Position numbers and translations under genes: made by a program. 37,416 nucleotides of DNA from a virus. Location: positions 1 through 37,416 of the IMG/VR virus record IMGVR_UViG_3300000313_000157, one strand, 5' to 3'. Under the pieces are notes generated by a model, which ran no database searches, was not told the origin of the DNA, and was given only the letters and a program-made list of their open reading frames with translations. Of the stretch, positions 22,465 through 31,807 are shown in pieces; the stretch's first letter is position 1, and each line of letters begins with the position of its first letter.

Positions 22465-23385
22465 ATGATATTTAAAGATTCTAAAGAATTGGCAGCCACT
22501 ACAGGCAATTATTTTGCTAACAATAATTTTGACAAGGTACGTCCCTACCTTGAAGCAGCGAGTCTTAGCCTGGCTAAAATTATCGGTGCAGAAACAATAA
22601 AAAAGGCAGAGGATATTTACCTGGCGACTGAACCGTCCGAAACTGACGCTGAATTGCTCAAGATAATTCAACACCCAATCGCTATCATGGGTACATTGCA
22701 ATTGTACCGACACAATGACATTGCCCATGAAGATACCGGGCGCAAGGTTAAGATCGATGCGGACAAAGAGAAGTTGCCTTGGGAATGGCAGCTCAACCGC
22801 GATGATGATATCATGTTGAATGACTATTACGATGCAGTTGATAATCTGCTTATTTATCTTGAGGATAAAAAGATTGATACCTGGCTCGTACAAAAAACGC
22901 GTATCGGCTTTAAAAGCTTGTTGCTCCCGGACAGTAACGCTTTTTCTCGTTTTTGGAATATTGATTCTCCTAGAATTTTCATACAGCTGCTGCCCCTCAT
23001 TAAGGAGGCACAACGGCGATGGCTTGTACCCGCTTATGGCAAAGAGGATTTTGAAGAACTGTTATTAACGGTTCAGAACAATAAAGCGTACACCGTGCCG
23101 GCATATGAATATGCTGCAAATGCCCTGGTGCTTTACACCATGCACTTGGCTTTCAAACGGGGTATATTTTCAATCATTCCGCAAGGGATTATTCAGAAGA
23201 ATTTGCAGAGTGACGGCACTTTTAAAGGGGAGAGCATTTCTTATTCTACTCTTAACAAATACACAGAATACCTGAGACATGAAGCGGATATCCTGCTTGA
23301 TGACATGAAGATCATCAAACAAGGGCCACAGACTTATGAGCTGCTGCCTAATAATGATAAAAACAATAAATACATGATTCTATGA
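22465..23385 (+). CDS. DUF6712-like head-tail connector candidate
   Basis: A 306-residue, largely helical protein resembling the DUF6712 family that recurs in Bacteroidetes phages between portal and tail genes. Features are an N-terminal DSKELAATTGNYFANNNF, a central EWQLNRDDDIMLNDYYDAVD, and a long helix ending LKNYTEYLRH-like before the C-terminus. The likely role is adaptor between portal and tail, inferred from position. It starts four bases after the previous stop and couples to the next gene (ATGA at 23382-23385). Confidence 0.55.
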   Translation: MIFKDSKELAATTGNYFANNNFDKVRPYLEAASLSLAKIIGAETIKKAEDIYLATEPSETDAELLKIIQHPIAIMGTLQLYRHNDIAHEDTGRKVKIDADKEKLPWEWQLNRDDDIMLNDYYDAVDNLLIYLEDKKIDTWLVQKTRIGFKSLLLPDSNAFSRFWNIDSPRIFIQLLPLIKEAQRRWLVPAYGKEDFEELLLTVQNNKAYTVPAYEYAANALVLYTMHLAFKRGIFSIIPQGIIQKNLQSDGTFKGESISYSTLNKYTEYLRHEADILLDDMKIIKQGPQTYELLPNNDKNNKYMIL

Positions 23386-24371
23386 CTGTTGTACAATCAC
23401 CACAGAAATACTGTTTCGCTTCAATGATGGACGATTTCATCATTGATGGCGATTCATCCATCAACTTTGCCATAAAATATAAAGGGCAAAAGATACTTGA
23501 TGAAAACTATTGCCCGGATGGCAATTATCAGATACGTATACGGCAGCTCGGCAAGCTGTGTCGCATGGCGTTATGGGGCGTGTGGTATGGTTCATCAGAG
23601 ACTGCACAGGCGAATGTATACGGCGACTTTGAGTTTTACATAAATGATGCATTACAGCAGACTAGCACGATAATATTTGCACGCTTGGCCACGAGCATGA
23701 AAGCTTCACCATTGATCACGTCCGGAGGAGCTTTAGAACGCACGTTCTCTAAAAATACACGCCGTGGCGTTCCTGAATGGATTACATTGTGTGTTCCGGC
23801 AAATACGATCGTCGAATCCCAAAAGCGTGTAGCCGGCAAACTCACAGATAAGAAAACAATTCGTGTGGCAGCCACGTCATTCGCAATTATAACGCTAAAC
23901 GTATCATCCGACACGCTATATCCGGCTGAAGAGGTAGACGGTTATCAAATCCTTGTCGGCACGAGTGCTTTTGAGTATACAATTGATAGCAGAGAGGCGA
24001 ATGATATACAGGTAATGCGCTATAAAAACATCTTTGATTGCCCGGTGACTGCGATTTTCCGTGGTGGCATTACACAAGAGGGCGACAACACATCAGAGAC
24101 GGCAGACATTGCAGGTATTACCCGCAAAGCCATGGTCACACCTAAAGATTCATTTACCTATAATTCTGGCGTTTTCTACAAGCGCACGGATTATCTCATT
24201 TATCATGATATCGCTAATGCGCAAGAGGTTTCCGTCCTAGCTGAAGACGGCACATGGGTTCCTGTTATTATCAATAAGCAATCATTCAAGCGCTATTCTA
24301 ACAGGACGTTTGAAGAGGTTGCATTTACACTCACCCCGGCAGACCCGGAACAAGAAACTTTACTATTATGA
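23382..24371 (+). CDS. Virion (tail) structural protein
   Basis: A 329-residue beta-rich protein of unrecognised family with many short strands (FAIKYKGQKI, YQIRIRQLGKL, IITLNVSSDTLY, DYLIYHDIANA). This composition suits a tail-tube or baseplate-type protein. It lies between the connector and the candidate chaperones upstream of the tape measure, the usual slot of the major tail protein. It starts and ends in ATGA overlaps. The tail-tube role is inference. Confidence 0.5.
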   Translation: MTVVQSPQKYCFASMMDDFIIDGDSSINFAIKYKGQKILDENYCPDGNYQIRIRQLGKLCRMALWGVWYGSSETAQANVYGDFEFYINDALQQTSTIIFARLATSMKASPLITSGGALERTFSKNTRRGVPEWITLCVPANTIVESQKRVAGKLTDKKTIRVAATSFAIITLNVSSDTLYPAEEVDGYQILVGTSAFEYTIDSREANDIQVMRYKNIFDCPVTAIFRGGITQEGDNTSETADIAGITRKAMVTPKDSFTYNSGVFYKRTDYLIYHDIANAQEVSVLAEDGTWVPVIINKQSFKRYSNRTFEEVAFTLTPADPEQETLLL

Positions 24372-25189
24372 TGACAGAAAAAAGCGGCTTCCCCATCAGA
24401 TGGGAGATGCTGACACAAAAAGAATTACAAGCGATTATCGAAATGTTTAACTCGCTTGACAAGGGTATGGACTTTTCCTTATTGGATATCAAACGTTCAT
24501 GGGTTGCACTCGTCCTTAAATGGCGCGGTGTGTCTATCAAAAATACGATTGATGACATGTTACTCATTGATGGGATTGCAAAGGAACTTGACTGGCTTAT
24601 TTATTATGATAATGAAAACAAGACGGCAAATATCAACTATGATTGTATCGAATGCCTGGTGCCTCGTTTCCACGGACTAGCCGGCCCGGAAAACTACGGT
24701 TATGATCTTACGTTTGGTGAATACCGCAAGCTCCTGGTCATATTCAATGAAATATCACAAGGCAGCAATGTTGGCGCATATATGGATATGCTTGCCGGCA
24801 CGCTTTATCGCAAATACGATAAGAAATTAAAACGACGTGTTGCTTTTAATCCGGATTATGATTATACCCGGAACGCGAAGCGTATGCCCGGTTGGCTCAA
24901 ATACTATGCTTACCTGTGGTTTGGTGCATTCTGTCAATACCTTATGACATCACCGTTCATTATTGACGGTAACGAAATTAACTTCTCGGCGATCTTCACA
25001 TCGCCCGACTCAAAAAATACTGTTCCGGAGAATTTCATCGGCATGAACAGTATTCTGTTCTCTGTGGCTGAAAGTCATGTATTTGGTACGGTCACCGATG
25101 TAGATAACACTCAATTATTCCGCATTCTCATGAAACTTGTGGATGATAAGAACCGATCAGACGAGCTTAAAAAATCCATGAAGCTATGA
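24368..25189 (+). CDS. Hypothetical tail-module protein, possible assembly chaperone
   Basis: A 273-residue mostly helical protein of unrecognised family. Two genes before a tape measure is the place of tail assembly chaperones (lambda G and T). The end of this gene has an A-rich run (CTTAAAAAATCC at 25166-25177) from which a -1 slip would enter the next gene's frame. However, the overlap is also an ordinary ATGA. A second ATG follows at 24371. Function is not shown. Confidence 0.5.
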   Translation: MMTEKSGFPIRWEMLTQKELQAIIEMFNSLDKGMDFSLLDIKRSWVALVLKWRGVSIKNTIDDMLLIDGIAKELDWLIYYDNENKTANINYDCIECLVPRFHGLAGPENYGYDLTFGEYRKLLVIFNEISQGSNVGAYMDMLAGTLYRKYDKKLKRRVAFNPDYDYTRNAKRMPGWLKYYAYLWFGAFCQYLMTSPFIIDGNEINFSAIFTSPDSKNTVPENFIGMNSILFSVAESHVFGTVTDVDNTQLFRILMKLVDDKNRSDELKKSMKL

Positions 25190-25638
25190 TTAAGATAAAA
25201 GACTACAAAGAGGCTTTGACCGAGATCATTGCTAAAGTCAACAAAGAGAGTGGCTCTGTCTTGCAAATTAATAGCATTCCGATTCTTTCTCCTGATGAGA
25301 AAGCGTTTTCTAAAAAAATTGCAGAACAAGGCGGGTTGATACTTGGAGGCTCCTACCCTCCTGACGATACGGATTCGGCGGATGAAGATTCTTTTATACC
25401 TGAATATGATTGCTTACTCTTTCTTATTCAGAAAATTGATTTAAGCAATATCACAGATCAAGAGCTTGAGCAATTTTATGACAATGTAGCTGATCTTATG
25501 AGATTGATAATAGATCACATCCGGGAGAATGATTTCGGCTGCGATAAACAAATTCGCTCATTGGGCAAATTCCACACCGAATGGGAATCGAATTACGGGG
25601 GATTTTATGGTAAATCCGTAAGCTTCACCCTGCAATAA
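25186..25638 (+). CDS. Hypothetical tail-module protein upstream of tape measure
   Basis: A 150-residue acidic protein (PDDTDSADEDSF region) with helical ends, coupled to the preceding gene by ATGA. Its place right before the tape-measure gene suggests a tape-measure chaperone or tail terminator, but no motif proves either. A 44-base A-rich leader separates it from the tape measure. Confidence 0.5.
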   Translation: MIKIKDYKEALTEIIAKVNKESGSVLQINSIPILSPDEKAFSKKIAEQGGLILGGSYPPDDTDSADEDSFIPEYDCLLFLIQKIDLSNITDQELEQFYDNVADLMRLIIDHIRENDFGCDKQIRSLGKFHTEWESNYGGFYGKSVSFTLQ

Positions 25639-25682
25639 ATATCGACACACGACACAACAACACAAATAAAACACGACAATTT

Positions 25683-28600
25683 ATGGCTTTAAAAATTGAC
25701 AAAGCTCAACTACAGATTGAGATTTTGCAAGATACGGCTATGCAAAATCTTAAGAATCTCGAGACGCAGATAAGAACTGCTAAAACCGAGATGAACAAGC
25801 TTAAAGAGGGCACAGACGAATATAACCAGGCACTAGCAAAAGTTAAACAACTCAATAACACTTATCAAGAGCTTGCATCTAAAATAAACATATCAGAGAT
25901 GCCTATGTCGATGCTGATTAAACGTCAGCGCGAGCTGAATGCAGCATTGCGTGAAATGCGCCCTAATTCTGCAAATTATCAAAATTTCAGAAATGAATTA
26001 GATGCAACCAATAAACGCATTCTCGAGCTAAAAGGAAAAGCCGTCGATACAGGCTTTTCTCTTACGAAAGTAGCAGATGGCATGAACAAGTATGCTGTTT
26101 TAGCTTCAGGCGTAGCTGCTAGCTTTGCGGGTATTACGCTTACAGCAAAAAAATGTGTCGATGCTTATGCTGATATGCAAGAAGCAGAGGCACAGGTGAT
26201 CAAGTATACAGGCTTGACGCAGCAACAAGTTGATGGGCTCAACGAAGATTTCAAAAAAATGGATACTCGCACCAGCCGTGAGCAATTGAATGCGTTAGCT
26301 GGTCAAGCTGGACAACTCGGTATTACTAGCAAAAAGGGTATTGAAGATTTTGTTGATGCCGCCGATAAAATTAATGTTGCATTAGGTCAAGAACTTGGTC
26401 AAGATGCGGTTAAAACAATCGGACGTCTAGCCATGATGTTTGGCGAAGATAAAACCAAAGGACTGCGAGGGGCCATGTTGGCAACAGGTTCAGCAGTCAA
26501 TCAACTTGCACAGTCTGTTGGCTCTGATGCTGATTATCTTGTTGATTTTCTCTCTCGAGTAGCTGGTGTCTCAAAATTGGCTAATATCTCACAAGCAAAC
26601 ATTATCGGCTATGCTTCTGTGTTGAATCTTAATAGACAACAAGTTGAAATGGCTGCAACTGCCTTTCAAACGTTATTGCTTAAAATGTACCAAGACCCCG
26701 CCAAATTCGCCAAACTTGCAGGTCAAGATGTAAAACAATTTACTAAATTACTCAAAACAGACGCGAATGAAGCTGTACTTCAATTCATGACAACATTAAA
26801 AGGACAAGGAGGATTTGACAAAATCGCACCTCTTTTTAAAGACATGGGATTAGATGGCGTGCGGGCATCCGGGGTATTATCAACACTTGCCGGTAAAATT
26901 GCAGACGTACGTAAACAACAGCAAATCTCTAATCAAGCATATAAGGATGGTACAAGTGCCACACAAGAGTTCAACGTGCAAAATAATACGGTTAAAGCTG
27001 GTTTTGAAAAGGCTAAAAAAGACTTATTAGATCAAAGTATAATTCTTGGTGAAAAGCTTAAGCCGGCTATGACTGGAATAATATCCAGTACTCGTTTAAG
27101 CATTAAAGTGCTAGGAACTGTCACGTCATTTATTATTGAACATAGACGTTCACTAACACTAATCATTGCAACATTGGCCACATACTATTCAGCTGTCAAG
27201 GCAATCAATGCTATTGATAAACTGCATGCTTTCTATGTCGAAAATATAAAGAATGTTGAACTTAGCAAAATTGCTATCGACAAACTTTCTATTATGTGGA
27301 CAAATACGAAAATGGCAGCAACTAAGTTATATACAGCTGTTGTCGCACTCCTTGAGGGAAATTTAAAAAAGGCAAAAGAAGAAATGATTGCCTTCAATGC
27401 CATCACTAAACTGAACCCATTCGCAATATTACTTGCAGCATTAGTCGCTGTTTGTGGGGTCATGTATCTATATGCTACGAGAACGACAGCCGCGACAGCA
27501 GCACAACAAGAATTTATAGATTTACAAAATCAAGCAGTTGCAAGCGTTAGTGAGGAGATTACAAAAACACAATTATTATTCAATGTAGCAAAGGATGAAA
27601 CAAAATCAAAAAGGGAACGCAGACAAGCCATACAAGACCTAAATAAAATTTCTCCTGAATACCTTGGTAATTTAAACTTAGAAACAATACATACTAGACA
27701 GGCAAAAGCTGCTGTTGATGCTTATGTACACTCATTAATTAGGCAAGCTGAGATTCAAGCTGAAACCAAACGTTTGGCTGATATAAACGGTAAAATAGCA
27801 GCTAATGGTGGGGTTATGGGATGGTTGAATAAAAACCGTTCGGGTTTCTGGGGTACAGTCCAAGGTACATTGTCTTTGCTAAAACATGGAGATAATAATT
27901 TTGAACTGAAAGAAATGCTTGAAGAGAAAAAAAGACTTGAAGCAGATTTAAATAAAAGAAGTGGAGAGCTGCTCAAACAAGTAGAGCAAGATAAAAGTGG
28001 CGGAGGAGGAAAACCAATCATTACACCCAAACCGGGAAAAACGCATAAAACCAATCCGGAAACGCCTTATAATATTGACACACATAACCTTGAAGCGGCA
28101 CATACCAAAGAACTTAACTCAATCAAAAAGAATGCTCTTGACAATAATAAAACAGAAGCCGAATACAACCTTGATAATATCAAGGAAAACAGAAGTTTCT
28201 ATGAAAAAAAATACACCTTGATTGAAAAATATCTCAAAAAGACGAAAGATAAAAAGATGAAATCTGACCTTGCAAAAGATGAACAAGATACGCTTTCACA
28301 ATTGATTGACATTGACAAACAAATGGGTGATGCCCGTCTTAAAGTTACTGAAGAACAACGCGATCGTAAACTTAATATCATAGAAGAGACAGCACTTGAA
28401 TCAAAACAAAAACTTGCAAAACAGTATGCCGATGGCGTAATATCAGAGGGCGAATATAACGTGAAAGTAGATGCTATCGATGAAAATCTTAAATCAGGGA
28501 AATTAGCTGCTTTAAAAGATTATCAGGATAAAGTAAATCAACTTGAAATCAAAGATGGCCAGGCTAAATTAAAAGCCGTAAATGAAGCAAACAAAGCTGC

Positions 28601-29867
28601 CCTTGATGCTGATATTGATGCCAATACGGCTCAAGCTAAAACGAAACAAACCATGTTAGAGACCGTTAATAACTTCCGCAAAAATTCTGGAATAAAAACA
28701 ACCACTAATGACGATAACGAGGAACGGCTAAAGGCTCTTAAAAAGTCATATGAAGAAACACACGCCTATATGGTTGAACACCACATGGATACTGCACAGT
28801 TAGATGCCATTTATAACGAGGCAGAGAAAGAGAGTGAAACGGAACATCAAAAAGCTCTACTCGACATCAAAGAACAATATGGCATCAATACAACACAACA
28901 ACGATATGATCTCGAGCTGCAAGCTCTTGATGAAAAGCATAATAAAGAAAAGTTGTCAGATGAAGACTATTACCAGGCAAAACAGAAGTTAGATAATGAT
29001 TATCTTGCAAAAAAGTTGGACAAATGGGAGCAAAATTTGCAAGCGATCGAGTCTATTGTAAATAATGTTTCTTCTGCTGTACAAGGATTCGCTGAAGCTG
29101 AAACTGTTACGTCCGACGCGAAATACGATAAACAAATTAAAACTGCTAAAAAAGCGGGTAAAGACACGACCAAACTTGAAGAGCAAAAGGAAGCCGCCCA
29201 AAATAAAATAAAGAGAAAGTATGCCGATATCCAATTTGCTGCATCCGTTTTACAAATTGGCTCTAGTACAGCAGTCGCAGCAATGGAAGCATATAAAGCC
29301 CTTGCAGGTATTCCTGTCGTCGGACCAGCATTAGCACACGCAGCAGAAATCGCAGCAATACTTTCAGGAGCTGCTCAAATTAAAGTGGCCAAGGCAAACC
29401 GTGATGCTGCAAAAGGTCTGTACACAGGTGGTTTCTCGAATGATTATGTCCAGGGCTATACCGGTACCGGCAACTCTCATGATGTAGCTGGAGCAATCCC
29501 GGTACATAAAAATGAATGGGTGGCCAACCATGAAGCTGTTGCGAATCCTCATGTACGTAAATTCCTCGATGTTTTCAATATTGCTCAACGCAACGGTACA
29601 ATCAATATGCTAGATACAACAGCCATTTTGCAGCAACTACAATTAACAGGGGGTAAATATTCCGGAGGATATACAGACACACCATCCGGCACCGTCACAA
29701 CACAACACATTTCAGTCAATGCAGACAATTCAGCATTAATCACAGAATTGCAGCAGCAAAACAAGTATCTCAAAGCCATTGCCGATAAAAAACTTACACT
29801 TGCAATGACAGACGTTCGCGATAAGCTGAACGAGCTAAAAACTTACGAGTCAAACGCATCAAGGTAA
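25683..29867 (+). CDS. Tail tape measure protein (TP901-type)
   Basis: A 1394-residue protein. The N-terminal 120 residues are coiled coil. Residues about 140-400 match the TP901-family tape-measure core (AEAQVIKYTGLTQQQVDGL, LAGQAGQLGITSKKGIEDF). Hydrophobic segments follow near 480-500 and 575-595, then a very long Lys/Glu-rich helical region and a Gly-rich C-terminal part. Tape measures set tail length at roughly 0.15 nm per residue, giving a tail of about 200 nm, so a long flexible siphovirus tail is expected. It ends the P3 unit before a strong terminator. Several overlapping antisense frames are by-products of its composition. Confidence 0.9.
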   Translation: MALKIDKAQLQIEILQDTAMQNLKNLETQIRTAKTEMNKLKEGTDEYNQALAKVKQLNNTYQELASKINISEMPMSMLIKRQRELNAALREMRPNSANYQNFRNELDATNKRILELKGKAVDTGFSLTKVADGMNKYAVLASGVAASFAGITLTAKKCVDAYADMQEAEAQVIKYTGLTQQQVDGLNEDFKKMDTRTSREQLNALAGQAGQLGITSKKGIEDFVDAADKINVALGQELGQDAVKTIGRLAMMFGEDKTKGLRGAMLATGSAVNQLAQSVGSDADYLVDFLSRVAGVSKLANISQANIIGYASVLNLNRQQVEMAATAFQTLLLKMYQDPAKFAKLAGQDVKQFTKLLKTDANEAVLQFMTTLKGQGGFDKIAPLFKDMGLDGVRASGVLSTLAGKIADVRKQQQISNQAYKDGTSATQEFNVQNNTVKAGFEKAKKDLLDQSIILGEKLKPAMTGIISSTRLSIKVLGTVTSFIIEHRRSLTLIIATLATYYSAVKAINAIDKLHAFYVENIKNVELSKIAIDKLSIMWTNTKMAATKLYTAVVALLEGNLKKAKEEMIAFNAITKLNPFAILLAALVAVCGVMYLYATRTTAATAAQQEFIDLQNQAVASVSEEITKTQLLFNVAKDETKSKRERRQAIQDLNKISPEYLGNLNLETIHTRQAKAAVDAYVHSLIRQAEIQAETKRLADINGKIAANGGVMGWLNKNRSGFWGTVQGTLSLLKHGDNNFELKEMLEEKKRLEADLNKRSGELLKQVEQDKSGGGGKPIITPKPGKTHKTNPETPYNIDTHNLEAAHTKELNSIKKNALDNNKTEAEYNLDNIKENRSFYEKKYTLIEKYLKKTKDKKMKSDLAKDEQDTLSQLIDIDKQMGDARLKVTEEQRDRKLNIIEETALESKQKLAKQYADGVISEGEYNVKVDAIDENLKSGKLAALKDYQDKVNQLEIKDGQAKLKAVNEANKAALDADIDANTAQAKTKQTMLETVNNFRKNSGIKTTTNDDNEERLKALKKSYEETHAYMVEHHMDTAQLDAIYNEAEKESETEHQKALLDIKEQYGINTTQQRYDLELQALDEKHNKEKLSDEDYYQAKQKLDNDYLAKKLDKWEQNLQAIESIVNNVSSAVQGFAEAETVTSDAKYDKQIKTAKKAGKDTTKLEEQKEAAQNKIKRKYADIQFAASVLQIGSSTAVAAMEAYKALAGIPVVGPALAHAAEIAAILSGAAQIKVAKANRDAAKGLYTGGFSNDYVQGYTGTGNSHDVAGAIPVHKNEWVANHEAVANPHVRKFLDVFNIAQRNGTINMLDTTAILQQLQLTGGKYSGGYTDTPSGTVTTQHISVNADNSALITELQQQNKYLKAIADKKLTLAMTDVRDKLNELKTYESNASR

Positions 29868-29890
29868 CTAGATTATTTCAGGATTTCAAA

Positions 29891-29925
29891 GGGCAGATTC
29901 GCACGCCGAGTCTGTCCTTTTTTTT
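29891..29925 (+). terminator. Intrinsic terminator overlapping promoter P4
   Basis: Stem GGGCAGATTC (29891-29900), seven-base loop, GAGTCTGTCC (29908-29917), ten pairs with two wobbles, then eight T residues (29918-29925). The 3' arm and T run also form the GTCCTTTT box of promoter P4. Confidence 0.88.
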
Positions 29926-29948
29926 CGTCCATCAAGGACGTAAATTTG
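29914..29948 (+). promoter_or_regulatory. Candidate phage late promoter P4
   Basis: GTCCTTTT (29914-29921), a 19-base spacer and TAAATTTG (29941-29948), matching P1-P3. The upstream box is shared with the terminator of the tape-measure unit. The distal-tail and lysis unit begins 22 bases later. Confidence 0.75.
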
Positions 29949-29970
29949 CATCACAACACAAAATAAAGAC

Positions 29971-31797
29971 ATGACAGAACTTATCATCGACAATGTGCAT
30001 GCAGTCTTGAGTAGTGATTTTTCTACAACTGTGAAGCAAGAAAACAGCTTCATGACTAAAAACGGAGAATATACCTATGACTGCACCTTATCACTGCTAA
30101 ACCCGATCAACGCGAAACTTTATGGTTTCCTGCACCGGATTAACAAGACAGAAGCATTCGCGACAAAACGCCGCGTGATTCTGATTGCAGACAATCGTGT
30201 ATATTGTGATGGTACTGAAGTCATTCAAAAATGGACGAATGAAAAGGTAACCATACAACTTGTATCCGGCAATTCACAATTCAATTATTTCATAGGCTCT
30301 GACAAAAAAGTGAGTGAGCTGGACTTAGGTAAAGCAACAGTTGATGATACGACTAAAATGTCTTCATTAACTGACTTTGAGGCACTCGGTTATGCTTTTC
30401 CTCCTACACAAATAGGTGGAGAGACATATAATCTCTATGATGTTTATGCGCAAGATCACGGTACAAATAGCTCTACAACATTTACGCTTAAACCCAATCC
30501 GGATTGCGGATGGATTGCTATGCCTTTTTATGTTGATTTAGCTGAAAAAATCATCACGGCATTGGGCTACACAATCAATCTGAATATGCTACGCAATTCT
30601 GAATTTAAACATATGATCATGTTGCATAATGTGGATACTACAGAGTTTGCAAAGATGTTGCCCGGCTATACTTGTAAAGAGTTCCTTGAGGAAATAGAGA
30701 AACTGTTCAATATTGAGTTTTATATCTCTTATAAGACAAAAAAAGTTGAGATAATTACTCAATCTAAGTTCTACTCAACTGCTGGAATGGTACATATCAA
30801 AAACGTAAAAGATGCCTATGAGACAGAGATAGATAGTGATGCGACTGAAGACGAGCACAGTACTGCGAATATTGGTTATGATCTTCCTGACACGACATAT
30901 TACAAGTTTAAAAAGTTGCCGGACGAAATCATTAAAATGGCGGTTAAAAAAGAAATGACATCAGAAGAAGCCATTACCTATTTCCAAGGAACGACCGACA
31001 CGGGCATGGAATTAATAACAGACCCAAACAATTATCAATATATACGACAAACAGTAAATGACAAAGACACTGCGCTTGAGGTGAACCAATTTAAAAGCCT
31101 TATTCAAGATTCCACGACCACAGATTTAGGCATTACTCTTTCAATTATTCCGATTGAATTAATCGATATCCCAGTTACCTGGACTTTATATACAGGAGCT
31201 AAGCAGCAGGGACAAATGACTGTCGGTACTTTAGATTCAGCAAGTACTTCCTCAAGTAAAACGACTCAATCTAACTTGTATAATTATCTTGAGAACGGTG
31301 GTTATGATTCTTCAGAAGGCAGCAAAAGCACATTGTATGCAGCTTTCTTTATAGGGTGTATCTGTACGGACTTGGTTTGGACTGTGTTAGGTGTTCCAAC
31401 ACCTGCATATCCACAGGTGTACACTGATCAAATCGCATTGATAGATGTTACAACCAAAAAAATAACTACGCGGTCAGAATCATTCAGATTAAAAACGATT
31501 GCTGCTGAGTTTTACGATCGCACTTATAAAATCGACAAAAAGAATAAGTTAACGATTGAGAGTTACGACCCGAACATTTATGATACCCACCTGATCTTCG
31601 AGATTTTAAACAAAAGATGGGCATGTGAGTATATTGAGTACACTATTGATAAAGACGGACGCAAAGGTGCATGGAAAGGCATTTTTCATCCTGTGACAAT
31701 TAGCGATACAGATGCAGAGCATAGATGGATTCTTGCAGATAAGAATTGGCGAGACAATGGCGTATTCCTGGACAATGGTAGATGGTTAGACGAATAA
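29971..31797 (+). CDS. Distal tail / tail-hub protein
   Basis: A 608-residue beta-rich protein following the tape measure and terminator, first in the P4 unit. The N-terminal part (ELIIDNVHAVLSSDFSTTVK, then YTYDCTLSLLNPINAKLYGFLH) looks like the start of a tail-tip ring protein, and the middle has alternating strands typical of hub proteins. This is the usual place for the distal tail or tail-associated hub gene of siphoviruses. No peptidoglycan hydrolase motif was noticed. The family is not recognised with certainty. Confidence 0.6.
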   Translation: MTELIIDNVHAVLSSDFSTTVKQENSFMTKNGEYTYDCTLSLLNPINAKLYGFLHRINKTEAFATKRRVILIADNRVYCDGTEVIQKWTNEKVTIQLVSGNSQFNYFIGSDKKVSELDLGKATVDDTTKMSSLTDFEALGYAFPPTQIGGETYNLYDVYAQDHGTNSSTTFTLKPNPDCGWIAMPFYVDLAEKIITALGYTINLNMLRNSEFKHMIMLHNVDTTEFAKMLPGYTCKEFLEEIEKLFNIEFYISYKTKKVEIITQSKFYSTAGMVHIKNVKDAYETEIDSDATEDEHSTANIGYDLPDTTYYKFKKLPDEIIKMAVKKEMTSEEAITYFQGTTDTGMELITDPNNYQYIRQTVNDKDTALEVNQFKSLIQDSTTTDLGITLSIIPIELIDIPVTWTLYTGAKQQGQMTVGTLDSASTSSSKTTQSNLYNYLENGGYDSSEGSKSTLYAAFFIGCICTDLVWTVLGVPTPAYPQVYTDQIALIDVTTKKITTRSESFRLKTIAAEFYDRTYKIDKKNKLTIESYDPNIYDTHLIFEILNKRWACEYIEYTIDKDGRKGAWKGIFHPVTISDTDAEHRWILADKNWRDNGVFLDNGRWLDE

Positions 31798-31807
31798 AAA
31801 TGACAAC

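Noticed and set aside
27233-29779. Several antisense open frames of 60-99 residues inside the tape-measure gene
   Set aside because: They overlap a clear long gene, have compositions expected from the antisense of Lys/Glu-rich coiled coil, and lack promoters or start signals.
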